This document shows positions 38,616 through 46,510 of a stretch of 49,230 nt of DNA, in pieces (the stretch's first letter is position 1; each line of letters opens with the position of its first letter). The DNA is from Klebsiella pneumoniae (GTDB lineage Bacteria > Pseudomonadota > Gammaproteobacteria > Pseudomonadales > Pseudohongiellaceae). The position numbers were made by a program, and so were the translations under genes. Location of the stretch: contig CAMBPO010000013.1 of the NCBI GenBank assembly GCA_945869725.1, positions 1 through 49,230 on the forward strand, written 5' to 3'. Below the pieces are notes generated by a model, which did not search any database, had not been told where the DNA came from, and saw only the letters and a program-made list of their open reading frames with translations.

Positions 38616-39334
38616 CCGGATGACCTGTCAACGGCGTCTTTATGCCGGTAGTAGCGCCGGTGCAAACGTTCAGGATCAACGCCCAGCACATAGGCCAGTC
38701 TCATCCACCACATCAACACAACTGAGCGCACTATGCCGTGCTTTTCCCAGCGCCGGCTGGAACTGTGTACCCGTTCATGCAGGCAAAGTGGTTGACCGGT
38801 CCGGGCACGCAAAACCTTTGATAAGCGCACATCTTCCATTAACGGGATGTCCGCAAACCCGCCTGCCTGCTCAAAAATATCCCGACGCACAAACATCGCC
38901 TGATCGCCTGTTGCAATGCCGGTGAGGCGTGATCGCAGATTCATCATGGTCTCGATGACACGGAACGCTGGATGAGTTCCAGTCAGACGCACATCAAATC
39001 GCCCCCATGTGTACCCGCTCCCAGCCGTCAGCGCTTGTAACAAAAACTGTGGGGAAATCGTAGGCAGCAAGGTATCAATATGCAGAAACATCAATACCTC
39101 TCCTCTGGCAATCCGAGCGCCTGCGTTCATTTGCCGGGCCCGGCCAGCCGTTGTTGTCATCAGATGATCAACCAGACCCGTGCACGTTGTGATGCTGTCA
39201 TCGATGCTGCCGCCATCAACAACAATGACCTCGTGACCTTCACGCCGCCAATGCTGCAACAACGGCAGATTAGCCTTGAGGGCCGCGGACTCATTAAGGA
39301 CCGGGATAATGATGCTGAGAGTATTCACCGGCAA
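38612..39334 (-). CDS. TIGR04283-family glycosyltransferase (GT2)
   Basis: The 240 aa product has the GT2 N-terminus LSIIIPVLNESAALKANL, VIVVDGGSIDDS, GRARQMNAGARIARGEVLMFLHID with the DxD-like metal site, and TGDQAMFVRRDIFEQAGGF. The start is a TTG at 39334 with GAAGG 6 bases upstream; a GTG two codons on is possible. It forms a two-gene operon with the TIGR04282 gene; the pairing is seen in many bacteria, with roles proposed in arsenosugar or envelope glycan synthesis. Confidence 0.9.
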   Translation of the reverse strand: MPVNTLSIIIPVLNESAALKANLPLLQHWRREGHEVIVVDGGSIDDSITTCTGLVDHLMTTTAGRARQMNAGARIARGEVLMFLHIDTLLPTISPQFLLQALTAGSGYTWGRFDVRLTGTHPAFRVIETMMNLRSRLTGIATGDQAMFVRRDIFEQAGGFADIPLMEDVRLSKVLRARTGQPLCLHERVHSSSRRWEKHGIVRSVVLMWWMRLAYVLGVDPERLHRRYYRHKDAVDRSSG

Positions 39335-39525
39335 AGCGTACCTTCCGGATCATCCACTGTAAACTCCAAAAATTTCTAGCCACAAGGCTGGTACAAGTGA
39401 ATTTAAAGGAGGATAATTCGCCGCCATTGTCGCCAGCAGATCAAAAGTCTCGCATTATGCAACAAAGTGGCCCCGATGCCGTTCTCTTTACGAAAGACAG
39501 CGCGTAATACCCATTTAAGACACTC

Positions 39526-39759
39526 ATGAATTCTGAAAATTTTTATATCGTCGCCACAGATCCTGACACACCGACTTTACAGGTGAATATTTCCGGCCCG
39601 TATTTGACTCAGAAAGCTGCCCAAGCTGATATGCAGGCAGCAATCGACGAAGCAGCCGAACTCGATCCTTGTGCACGAACCTATCATTACAGCATCTGCA
39701 AACTGGCATGCCATAAACCCGGCGTGATTCAGCACATGGCCTGTCACGCAGCGCGCTGA
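39526..39759 (+). CDS. Small protein of unknown function
   Basis: The 77 aa product begins MNSENFYIVATDPDTPTLQV and contains YLTQKAAQADMQAAIDEAAEL and a Cys/His-containing C-terminus (YHYSICKLACHKPGVIQHM, four or more His and three Cys). The composition fits a folded cytosolic protein rather than noise. No clear ribosome-binding site is present. It lies between the glycosyltransferase operon and tRNA-Arg and has no recognised family. Confidence 0.5.
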   Translation: MNSENFYIVATDPDTPTLQVNISGPYLTQKAAQADMQAAIDEAAELDPCARTYHYSICKLACHKPGVIQHMACHAAR

Positions 39760-39806
39760 TCCGGCACCGCAGAAATCCTGCCTCGCACCCATTAAGTTTT
39801 CACTGC

Positions 39807-39812
39807 TATAAT
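39807..39812 (+). promoter_or_regulatory. Candidate -10 element for tRNA-Arg
   Basis: A perfect TATAAT is followed at once by GC-rich CGCGCCCGC, the discriminator type seen at stringently controlled stable-RNA promoters. It lies 38 bases before the mature 5' end of the tRNA. No good -35 hexamer is apparent. Confidence 0.45.
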
Positions 39813-39850
39813 CGCGCCCGCTATCAAATCGCCAGACCCAACACCATTCT

Positions 39851-39927
39851 GCTCCGGTGGCACAGCTGGATAGCGCGGTCCCCTCCTAAGGGACAGGTCG
39901 CAGGTTCGAATCCTGCCCGGGGCACCA
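39851..39927 (+). tRNA. tRNA-Arg (anticodon CCT)
   Basis: The 77-base gene folds with acceptor arm GCTCCGG/CCGGGGC (one T-G pair), discriminator A and encoded CCA. The D arm surrounds GCTGGATAGC, the anticodon arm is GTCCC-CTCCTAA-GGGAC with anticodon CCT, and the T arm has GGTTCGAATCC. Its 3' end is duplicated near 46439 and appears to be the target of an integrated island. Confidence 0.97.
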
Positions 39928-39930
39928 AAT
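39909..39930 (+). repeat. Left attachment-site copy (attL-like) in tRNA-Arg 3' end
   Basis: AATCCTGCCCGGGGCACCAAAT covers the T-arm end, acceptor 3' strand, CCA and three further bases. The same sequence, lacking one G, recurs at 46439-46459 in the same orientation. tRNA 3' ends are the usual targets of tyrosine recombinases. Confidence 0.7.
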
Positions 39931-40087
39931 CAGTAGTTTAGACCTTCCAGTACGTTCCGATAAATCCTATAAATCCCCGTATTTACTGGGCTATACGCAC
40001 AGCAATGTCCAGTAATGCCTTGCACCATCTGACAGTAGTAGTAACAACCTTAGCTACACAGGCCATCAGGCTGCGAGGAATGTTACT

Positions 40088-40144
40088 ATGCCGCGTGTTA
40101 CTAAACCGCTGACGGGTTTTACCCCGATTGCACCAATACTTTAG
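40088..40144 (+). pseudogene. Possible integrase N-terminal remnant
   Basis: An 18-residue frame MPRVTKPLTGFTPIAPIL ends in TAG. The opening M-x-R-x-T-K-P-L-T resembles the start of P4-type tyrosine integrases, whose genes normally begin just downstream of the target tRNA, as here (160 bases). Nothing after the first ten residues matches, so the rest of the gene has been lost or the likeness is chance. The surrounding gap 39928-40191 has no other gene. Confidence 0.3.
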
Positions 40145-40191
40145 AGAAGCCTATGGATCACCACAACATCTAATTGAAATCAAAAATCGCA

Positions 40192-40764
40192 TCACTCGGT
40201 GAACTGATAATTACCGGTCAGCAGACCTGTTGCGAGTATGTGCCCTTCCATAGCCTGCAGCAGATTCTGCTTGTTGTAGCCGTCGGGCAGATTCAGTTCG
40301 TAGTCCAGTGCATAGAGGCGGAAATTGTAGGTATGCACCTTACCGTCGGCAGGAGGCCGGGGGCCGAAATAGCCTGTGCGTCTTGTGCCGTTGGCGCCAT
40401 TGATCATGCCCTCAAGACCGGGGTATGCCACGATGGCATCTGGAGAAAGCCCCTCCGGCAAGCCGCTGGCGCTGACCGGAATGTTGTAGGCGACCCAGTG
40501 CACGAAGGCGGGCATCCCGAAAACAGGGTCATCCAGAATGAGTGCCAGCTGACGAGTGCCCTCTGGAAGATTGCGCCAGGACAAGTCCGGAGACACATTC
40601 TCGCCATAGGCTGAGTAGCGCAGCGGCATGTCTTCATTATGGGCGAAGGCCTTGCTGCTGATGAGAATTGTCTCAGGGGCGTTGGCGGCCAGTGCGGGCG
40701 CGTGACTGATCAACAGCAGAGCAATGCTTGTGAAGATGCAGAACGCAGAGCGCAATTTTCTCAT
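40192..40764 (-). CDS. Secreted YbhB/YbcL-type PEBP family protein
   Basis: Phosphatidylethanolamine-binding-protein fold, called Raf-kinase-inhibitor-like in bacteria; the bacterial role is not established. The 190 aa product has a signal peptide (about 1-27, LRSAFCIFTSIALLLISHAPALA-AN). The family pocket is visible in LALILDDPVFGMPAFVHWVAYNIP and GYFGPRPPADGKVHTYNFRLYALD. GGAG precedes the ATG by 8 bases. First complete gene of the island after the tRNA. Confidence 0.9.
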   Translation of the reverse strand: MRKLRSAFCIFTSIALLLISHAPALAANAPETILISSKAFAHNEDMPLRYSAYGENVSPDLSWRNLPEGTRQLALILDDPVFGMPAFVHWVAYNIPVSASGLPEGLSPDAIVAYPGLEGMINGANGTRRTGYFGPRPPADGKVHTYNFRLYALDYELNLPDGYNKQNLLQAMEGHILATGLLTGNYQFTE

Positions 40765-40933
40765 TTTGATATCTCCGTTATGTAACAGGCCGACCCTTAG
40801 TATCGCTGTTTCAGTCGGTCACCTCCAGTCCTCGCGCTATTCGGGCGTTTCCTTTTTCATGATTGCTGGTAAGGTAGCACCATGATGTCTGCCGGGTGGC
40901 AGCACATCGCGACACAGAGATCGCGAGGATCGC

Positions 40934-41671
40934 ATGGACAACAACAAGAAGAATTGCATTGCACAAAACCAATCTCGGGAAGGTGGCGGACTCTCCCGCA
41001 GGGACCTGCTAAAGGGTGCCGGACTGACAGGCGCAGCGCTCATTGCCGCCGGCAGTGGGGCCGCGATTGCGCAGACGCCATCCCTGCAGGCAGCGGCGTC
41101 TCGCATTCCGGTTGCTGAAGCCTTCGAGACGCTGACGTCTGCTGAGAGCGCCGCATTGGACGCCTTTGCATCGCGCATCATACCCAGTGATGACGGCACG
41201 CCCGGTGCCCGTGAAGCCCGCGCCGTTCATTTTATAGACCGTGGGTTGACAGGCGCCATGGCTGCCTCGCGGGAACAATATGCAGTCGGGCTTGCGGCTC
41301 TGGACAGTCTTGCCATGGAGCGGGGAGGCGTTGCCTTCTGCTTTCTTTCCGCCGCTGAACAGGACGCCATCATCGAGGCCATGACCCAGAACGCCATTGC
41401 CGCCTATCCAATGCTGAATGCCGGCTTCTTCAATACCGTTCGGACGCACACCATAGAAGGGACTTTCAGCGATCCTTATTACGGGGGCAATCGTGACTTT
41501 GTGGGGTGGGCGTTGCTCGGTTATCCCGGGGTGAGGATCGCCTCGAGCGCAGACGATGTGAGTCAGGGCAGTGCCCTGGCACCCAGCCGCCAGTCAGCCT
41601 ATGACATGCCGGCCTACACCAAGGACCCGGTCGCGGGCGTTCAGTCTGGAGGAGCAAGCCATGGCCACTGA
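40934..41671 (+). CDS. Tat-exported gluconate 2-dehydrogenase subunit 3 family protein
   Basis: Small subunit that escorts a GMC flavoprotein through the Tat system. The 245 aa product has a twin-arginine signal (LSRRDLLKGAGLTGAALIAAG, cleavage near AIA-QT). The family core is LDAFASRIIPSDDGTPGAREARAVHFID, followed by DPYYGGNRDFVGWALLGYPG. AGGA is just upstream of the ATG. The last 11 bases overlap the GMC gene start. The catalytic partner has no signal of its own, so hitch-hiker export by this subunit is likely (inference from the family). Confidence 0.92.
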   Translation: MDNNKKNCIAQNQSREGGGLSRRDLLKGAGLTGAALIAAGSGAAIAQTPSLQAAASRIPVAEAFETLTSAESAALDAFASRIIPSDDGTPGAREARAVHFIDRGLTGAMAASREQYAVGLAALDSLAMERGGVAFCFLSAAEQDAIIEAMTQNAIAAYPMLNAGFFNTVRTHTIEGTFSDPYYGGNRDFVGWALLGYPGVRIASSADDVSQGSALAPSRQSAYDMPAYTKDPVAGVQSGGASHGH

Positions 41672-43367
41672 AATGCCAAGGACAGACGTGGTAGTGATCG
41701 GCTTGGGAGCGGTAGGCGGAGTGGCCGTGCTGCCGCTCGTCAATGCAGGATTGAATGTCATCGGGCTGGAGGCGGGGGGCTGGATGGGCACCCGCGACTT
41801 TGCCCCTGACGAAATTCGCAACAACATCCGCGACTGGCCCCAGGCAGTGCCCAAGGCCAAGAATGAGATCCCCACTTCTCGCGCCAACATCAACTTCGAG
41901 GCGGTGCAGGGCGGCGGCCATCCGATGATGAACGGTGTCGGCGGAACATCGCTGCATTATTGGGCGCAGAGCTGGAGACTCAATCCCTGGGACTTCAAGA
42001 CGGTCAGTGAAACCACGCGACGCTATGGCGTGAATCGCATTCCGGAAGATTCCACAGTCGAAGACTGGCCGTTCTCCTACGATGATCTCGAGCCCTTCTA
42101 TGATCGCGTGGAATATGCCCTTGGTGTGTCAGGCAACGCGGGCAACATACAGGGCAATTTGCACGCCGTTGGCAATCAGTTCGAGGGTCCCAGATCGCGA
42201 GCCTATCCCATGCCGGGACTGCGCAGTTCAGGATTCACCGACATGATGGGCGACGCCGCTCGCACGCTGGGCTGGCACCCTTTCCAGGGGCCGGCGGCCA
42301 TCAATTCGGAAGTTTATGGAGATAGACCTGGCTGCTTCTATCATGGTTTCTGCGACAGAGGCGGTTGTCACGTGGCTGCCAAGAGTTCGACGGCGGTGAC
42401 CACCATTCCGGAAGCGCTCAAGTCTGGCCGCCTGAAAGTTGTCACACATGCGCGGGTGCTTAAGATCGTGAACAATGCCGACGGCCGGGTCACTGGAGTG
42501 GAGTATCTGAGCGGTAATCAGGTGATGTTCCAGCCTGCCGATGCAGTGCTGCTGGCCAGTCACACCTACGAGAACTCGCGCCTGCTTCTGCTTTCCAGAT
42601 CAAAGGAATTTCCAGAGGGCCTTGCCAACAACAGCGGTCAGGTGGGGCAGCATTACCTCAGCCATCATCAGGGAGCACCGGTAATCGCCCTGTTCCCCAG
42701 AAACCTAAACAACTGGTACGGATTGCCAGCGCAGGGCGTCGCCATAGACGAATGGGCGGATGACAATTTCGACCATGGAGATCTGGATTTTATTGGTGGT
42801 GGCAATCTTTGGGCCCACACAGATCGCAAACCCATCTCCGCAGCAAAGATGCCCACCTTTGACCTGGTGCCGAACTGGGGGCCAAAGTGGAAGGCTTTCA
42901 TCAGCGAGAATGCGGACAGGACCAATGCGTCCTACATTCAGAAGACAACGCTGCCCTACCATGGCAACTATCTGGACCTAGACCCGCTCGTCAAGGACCG
43001 TCTGGGCCTGCCAGTCATCCGTATAACGGCGGAGTATCGCCAGAATGAGTTGCGGATTGCAGCGTTCACGCAGGACAGGATGGAAGAGTGGTACCGCGCA
43101 GCGGGGGCTGTGCAGATCATTCGTGCCCCACTGGGCACTGCAATGGGGACTTCAACGCACGCTTACGGTGGAACCCGGATGGGCGATGATCCGAACACCA
43201 ACGTGACCGATCGTTATGGGTTTACCCATGAAGCCCCCAACCTGGGCATTCTGGGAGCGTCCGTGATGGGGACAAGCGGGTCGAGGAATCCCACGCTCAC
43301 TGCACAAGCGCTGGCCTGGCGCACCGCCGAACACCTTGTGGCGAACTGGGAGAGTATTGCGGGATAG
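41661..43367 (+). CDS. GMC-family FAD oxidoreductase (gluconate/sorbitol dehydrogenase-type large subunit)
   Basis: Flavoprotein that oxidises an alcohol, sugar or sugar acid. From ATG 41661 (GGAGGAG upstream) the product is 568 aa. It has the FAD loop [21 protein letters not shown] at the N-terminus, a Cys motif ([19 protein letters not shown], near residue 230) typical of this subfamily, and the C-terminal GMC block with the catalytic His and Asn ([13 protein letters not shown] and [21 protein letters not shown]). Family members usually pair with subunit 3 and a multihaem cytochrome c. No cytochrome gene is in the window, so the electron acceptor is unknown. Substrate unknown. Confidence 0.93.
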   Translation: MATEMPRTDVVVIGLGAVGGVAVLPLVNAGLNVIGLEAGGWMGTRDFAPDEIRNNIRDWPQAVPKAKNEIPTSRANINFEAVQGGGHPMMNGVGGTSLHYWAQSWRLNPWDFKTVSETTRRYGVNRIPEDSTVEDWPFSYDDLEPFYDRVEYALGVSGNAGNIQGNLHAVGNQFEGPRSRAYPMPGLRSSGFTDMMGDAARTLGWHPFQGPAAINSEVYGDRPGCFYHGFCDRGGCHVAAKSSTAVTTIPEALKSGRLKVVTHARVLKIVNNADGRVTGVEYLSGNQVMFQPADAVLLASHTYENSRLLLLSRSKEFPEGLANNSGQVGQHYLSHHQGAPVIALFPRNLNNWYGLPAQGVAIDEWADDNFDHGDLDFIGGGNLWAHTDRKPISAAKMPTFDLVPNWGPKWKAFISENADRTNASYIQKTTLPYHGNYLDLDPLVKDRLGLPVIRITAEYRQNELRIAAFTQDRMEEWYRAAGAVQIIRAPLGTAMGTSTHAYGGTRMGDDPNTNVTDRYGFTHEAPNLGILGASVMGTSGSRNPTLTAQALAWRTAEHLVANWESIAG

Positions 43368-43399
43368 AAAGCAAACAGGTCCCGGAAACTTGGTCGAAG

Positions 43400-43600
43400 T
43401 GTCCAGCGATTGGCCGCGGGGTGGTGAGCAGAGCTACCATAGTGCAAGCCAAGGCGGTGACAGAACTCGATTGAGTCCGGGTCGCCGGCGTGCTCGCCAC
43501 AGATACCGAGTTTGAGGTCAGGACGCGACTTGCGGACATTCTCCACCGCAAACTGGACTTACCTCAGCACCGTGTCGATATCCTTCCAGTCCAGCATGGG
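43400..43600 (-). pseudogene. Remnant resembling the C-terminal part of pyruvate phosphate dikinase
   Basis: Minus-strand translation gives PMLDWKDIDTVLR, an in-frame TAA, then [36 protein letters not shown] and GLHYGS. The I-C-G-E-H-x-G-D-P-x-S-I-E-F-C-H stretch is the C-terminal active-site signature of PPDK (catalytic Cys). After GLHYGS the frame shifts and PRPIA appears in another frame, as in the SPFRVPIAR end of the enzyme. It is a decayed fragment of about 65 codons from an enzyme of about 900 residues, lying between the convergent GMC and VOC genes. Confidence 0.65.
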
Positions 43601-43616
43601 TCAGGCAATCTCGTGG

Positions 43617-44417
43617 TCAGTAGGCGTCCAGTCCTTCGGTAAACTCAATATAGACCCCCGTGGGGTCCGTGATGAAAGCAATCTTCAGGCCGATGGCCGG
43701 CACATCGCGATAGGCGACATCGAAGGCAATGCCTTTTTCTTCTAGAAGCTTGCAGAATGCTTCCAGATTTTCTACCTCGAAGCCGATGTGGTCGATGGAG
43801 CGGCCCTGGGTGGGGAGCCGTTCCTCCTGGGAACCGTTGAAGCTCAGGTTCATGCCGGGGACATTGGTGGTCGTGGCTATCGAACCGCGGGAGCGCACTT
43901 CCAGACCCAGCAGCTGCGTGTACCACTGCAGCAGCTCTTCGTGTTTAGGGGTGAAGAAGTGGATGTGGTAGGGCACAACTTCAAGGGCCAGTGCCTGATC
44001 CTCCTGCAATTCGACATACACGTCGTCCGGCATCATGACATAGGCGTTGGGCTGGCCTTCCGCACCGATGAATTCGCGTCCTACCCACAGGCCGTCTGCC
44101 CGCCACTTTTCGAGAAAGCTGGCGAGATTGCGGACTTTGAACCCGAAGTGGTCCATCACTGTGCCCTGAGACCCTCCCGTGGGCTCCCGGCCGCTGAGCA
44201 GGATGGCCATGTTGGGCATGCGGATGGCGGTCAGCGTACCTTTCTGCACGACTGTCCCGCCGAAGTGCTTCACCCACAGAGATTTGTGCAGTTCCATGTC
44301 GGTGACGTTCAGGTGCACGTGGCCATACGTCAGACCTGCCTCGTTGGGCACGGCGAGCTGGGCATGGGCATTGACTGCGCTGAGTACCAGCAGGATCACA
44401 AGAGAAAATATGCGCAT
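43617..44417 (-). CDS. Secreted two-domain VOC family (glyoxalase/dioxygenase fold) protein
   Basis: The 266 aa product has a signal peptide (MRIFSLVILLVLSAVNAHA-QL). Two VOC modules follow: about 30-140 (YGHVHLNVTDMELHKSLWVK, MDHFGFKVRNLASFLEKW, DVYVELQED) and about 148-266 (YHIHFFTPKHEELLQWYTQL, IDHIGFEVENLEAFCKLLEE, GVYIEFTEGL). The His and Glu positions expected for metal binding are present in both. Export of a VOC protein is uncommon. AAGGA precedes the ATG by 7 bases. Substrate unknown. Confidence 0.9.
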   Translation of the reverse strand: MRIFSLVILLVLSAVNAHAQLAVPNEAGLTYGHVHLNVTDMELHKSLWVKHFGGTVVQKGTLTAIRMPNMAILLSGREPTGGSQGTVMDHFGFKVRNLASFLEKWRADGLWVGREFIGAEGQPNAYVMMPDDVYVELQEDQALALEVVPYHIHFFTPKHEELLQWYTQLLGLEVRSRGSIATTTNVPGMNLSFNGSQEERLPTQGRSIDHIGFEVENLEAFCKLLEEKGIAFDVAYRDVPAIGLKIAFITDPTGVYIEFTEGLDAY

Positions 44418-44487
44418 GAGGAGGTCCTTGTTGTTATGGCAGGAGCACTGCGCAGGGATGCTAGCATCGCTTCAACACAATCACTAT

Positions 44488-45627
44488 TTATTGAGCCGCC
44501 CTTAAGCGATAGCCCGATTCGTTGTATTCAATTGAGCTTGGAAAATTCAGCGGCTCAATACGTGAATGACCAACATAGATCGCTTCCTCGCCTGTTCGCC
44601 TGCCGTTGTACTGACGCATGAATGCTGGCTCAACTTCCCGCGCTGGCAATTGCCCCGATAAGGCCATTTGAAGTACTCCGGCTACCTCTTGCGGATTATC
44701 TCGCTGGGGATAGTGGCCTGCGGTAGGCAGAATCCAAAAGCTGCTAGGGGCGACGCGCTCGTTTAAATAGTTATTCCACACATGATTTGCGATGCGGATC
44801 GGGTTGATGTCATCAGTCAGCCCCCATAACAGGGCCACCGGAATCGGGCTGCGTGGCAAGTTCTGCAGCCATCGCGTTTCGTTGGCCTGACGTTCCAGCT
44901 GATATCGGCCCACATACAGCAAGGCGGCAATTCCATCGTTGAAAGCGGAAATATCAGAAAGCGCCACAGCCTCAGCATCTCCATTAGTTAGCCGGGCTTG
45001 TGCTGAACGCGCTGCAATCAGTCGTGGACCCGCTTGCGCGTCGAGTAGCGCTGTCTGGAAAGGCACCAGTGTTGCGAGGGGCAGAAACATACCGCTATTG
45101 GATATAAAGTGATAATTGATCTGATAGCCTCGGTCCGGATTGTCAAGATAGTTGCTTAGAAGAGCCAACCCTATGCTAACGCCGCGATCATGTGTGTAAA
45201 GCGCAAAATCATCAAATTCAACAACTTCCCTGACGAAGTGCTCAACAATGAGTGCGTTTTCAGTGAGCATGTAGTTAAAATCGTTCAGGGGCTTATCAGA
45301 GAATCCTGACCCTGGGAAATCAAGTGTAGCAATGTAATAGTCATTCTCGAGTAGCGGAATCAACTTATAGTAGTCAAAGCTTGAGTTTGGGAAGCCATGA
45401 ATCAAGAGTAATTTGGGCTTGCTGTTGTCGCCCCACGTTCGATAAAAGATATTCACTTTGGCAGCGTCATTGTCCGCTGTGGTAGACGTCCATTCAAAAT
45501 ATTGCCCGGCTTCGTACCAATCGCGCGCAAGGTCTGAGTAGAAAATGAAATCATCATCCTGCGCAAACGATAGTTGAGAGATATAAAATGAAACGAGCAA
45601 GGTGATACCCGTACGTATGCTTTTCAT
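44488..45627 (-). CDS. Exported alpha/beta hydrolase (epoxide hydrolase/haloalkane dehalogenase-like)
   Basis: From ATG 45627 the product is 379 aa with a signal peptide (MKSIRTGITLLVSFYISQLSFA-QD). The fold is shown by LLIHGFPNSSFDYYKLIP (oxyanion-hole HG), the nucleophile elbow in YTHDRGVSIGLALL (H-D-R-G, Asp nucleophile as in H-D-W-G epoxide hydrolases), an acid in LLWGLTDDINPIRI, and the catalytic His in PTAGHYPQRDNP. The open frame extends to 45717, but those 30 residues are encoded by the IS30-type end at 45697-45720 and the sequence beside it, so they are not native. Substrate unknown. Confidence 0.85.
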   Translation of the reverse strand: MKSIRTGITLLVSFYISQLSFAQDDDFIFYSDLARDWYEAGQYFEWTSTTADNDAAKVNIFYRTWGDNSKPKLLLIHGFPNSSFDYYKLIPLLENDYYIATLDFPGSGFSDKPLNDFNYMLTENALIVEHFVREVVEFDDFALYTHDRGVSIGLALLSNYLDNPDRGYQINYHFISNSGMFLPLATLVPFQTALLDAQAGPRLIAARSAQARLTNGDAEAVALSDISAFNDGIAALLYVGRYQLERQANETRWLQNLPRSPIPVALLWGLTDDINPIRIANHVWNNYLNERVAPSSFWILPTAGHYPQRDNPQEVAGVLQMALSGQLPAREVEPAFMRQYNGRRTGEEAIYVGHSRIEPLNFPSSIEYNESGYRLRAAQ

Positions 45628-45696
45628 CTGAAACCGACTCCCATCAAATTGGAACGCTAAATTTTTATGATCAGAGGGTAGTGCATAAAACCCGGC

Positions 45697-45720
45697 GGAT
45701 TCAACTATGAAGTGCATAAC
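45697..45720 (+). repeat. IS30-type left terminal inverted repeat
   Basis: 24 bases beginning GGATTCAAC and ending GTGCATAAC. It matches the reverse complement of 46378-46401 with three mismatches (positions 9, 11 and 12). Confidence 0.8.
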
Positions 45721-45791
45721 TCTCCCGAGATAGGAAAAGTGGCCAGTTACCTGTAGGCTCTTATCTTTTTCTCCGGCAAGAGATATGTGAA

Positions 45792-46338
45792 ATGGGTTGC
45801 TACAAGCAACTGACCTAGGAGCAACGATGCAAGATTGAAGTGTTAAAGAAAAGCGGTTTCAGTCAGCAACGTATTTCAGATTCAATTGGGTTGAATCAGT
45901 AATCGATTTCAAGGGAGCTGGCACGCAACACAGGGCAGCGTGGTTATCGTCATCGCCAAGCGCACATAAAATACTGTGAGCGACGACAACAGGCGATCAG
46001 ACCGAGCAAAATGACTGCTGCGATTATTTAGCTGATTGATGCCAAGGTGCGCCAATACTGGAGTCCTGAGCAGATAAGTGGTTGGCTCAAACTTGAGTAT
46101 GGTAAGGATCTCAGCGATGAAAGTATTTATTTAAGAATATGGGCGGATAAACGCGTAGGTGGCGACTTGTATTTGTTCCTGAGAGCGAGGCTTGAACGAG
46201 AACACCCATGGCCTGATAAGGCAAAGTTTTCCGAAAAAAACTGATCCGAGTAAAGTGACTGACAAAGCAGTCAGACATGCAATTAATAGTTTGAACAAGC
46301 GACCAAGGAAACTTCTTGGATACAAGACTCCCGCTTGA
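45792..46338 (+). pseudogene. IS30-family transposase, inactivated by stops and an internal deletion
   Basis: One frame from ATG 45792 reads MGCYKQLT, stop, EQRCKIEVLKKSGFSQQRIS (helix-turn-helix), then NQ, stop, SISRELARNTGQRGYRHRQAH, then KMTAAII, stop, LIDAKVRQYWSPEQISGWLK and KDLSDESIYLRIWADKRVGG. This is the conserved N-terminal half of IS30 transposases with three in-frame stops (TAG, TAA, TAG). The DDE core is missing. After a frameshift the C-terminal motif LNKRPRKLLGYKTPA appears near 46290-46335. The gene cannot encode an active enzyme. Confidence 0.85.
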
Positions 46339-46377
46339 GTAATGAAAGAAAAATTGGCGGCCCTAGTGGCTTAACTG

Positions 46378-46401
46378 GTTATGCACTTCGGAATTGAATC
46401 C
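46378..46401 (+). repeat. IS30-type right terminal inverted repeat
   Basis: 24 bases beginning GTTATGCACTTCGG, the reverse complement of the left repeat at 21 of 24 positions. Confidence 0.8.
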
Positions 46402-46438
46402 AAGTTGTTAATTTACAATCAGCTGTGGCAATAACAAA

Positions 46439-46459
46439 AATCCTGCCCGGGCACCAAAT
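46439..46459 (+). repeat. Right attachment-site copy (attR-like) of the tRNA-Arg 3' end
   Basis: AATCCTGCCCGGGCACCAAAT repeats 39909-39930 in direct orientation with one G fewer in the GGGG run. Only the tRNA 3' end is copied; the sequence to its left (AGCTGTGGCAATAACAAA) shares nothing with the tRNA, as expected for a far-end attachment site rather than a second tRNA gene. Confidence 0.65.
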
Positions 46460-46510
46460 ACAAACAGTTCACCTGACAAAATGGCTCAGTTTTATTAAGG
46501 AATTTGGTAG

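Larger units (their letters stand above)
45697..46401 (+). mobile_element. Degenerate IS30-family insertion sequence
   Basis: Terminal inverted repeats are visible: left 45697-45720 (GGATTCAACTATGAAGTGCA...) and right 46378-46401, which reverse-complements to a 24-mer identical at 21 of 24 positions. Between them is a broken transposase. The remnant is about 705 bp against the usual 1.0-1.2 kb, so roughly a third has been lost. I see no clear target-site duplication. The left end replaces the upstream region of the alpha/beta hydrolase gene. Confidence 0.8.

Noticed and set aside
39405..39507. Perfect AAAGGAGG followed by a 27-codon TTG frame
   Set aside because: The only in-frame start is 14 bases away, too far for initiation, and the peptide has no recognisable feature.
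43788..44621. 277-residue open frame on the plus strand opposite the VOC gene
   Set aside because: The opposite strand has a complete two-domain VOC protein with signal peptide and ribosome-binding site. The plus-strand frame has no recognisable domain.
46439..46459. Second tRNA-Arg gene at 46440
   Set aside because: Only the 3' end of the tRNA is present; the 55 bases to its left do not match the tRNA and cannot form D or anticodon arms.
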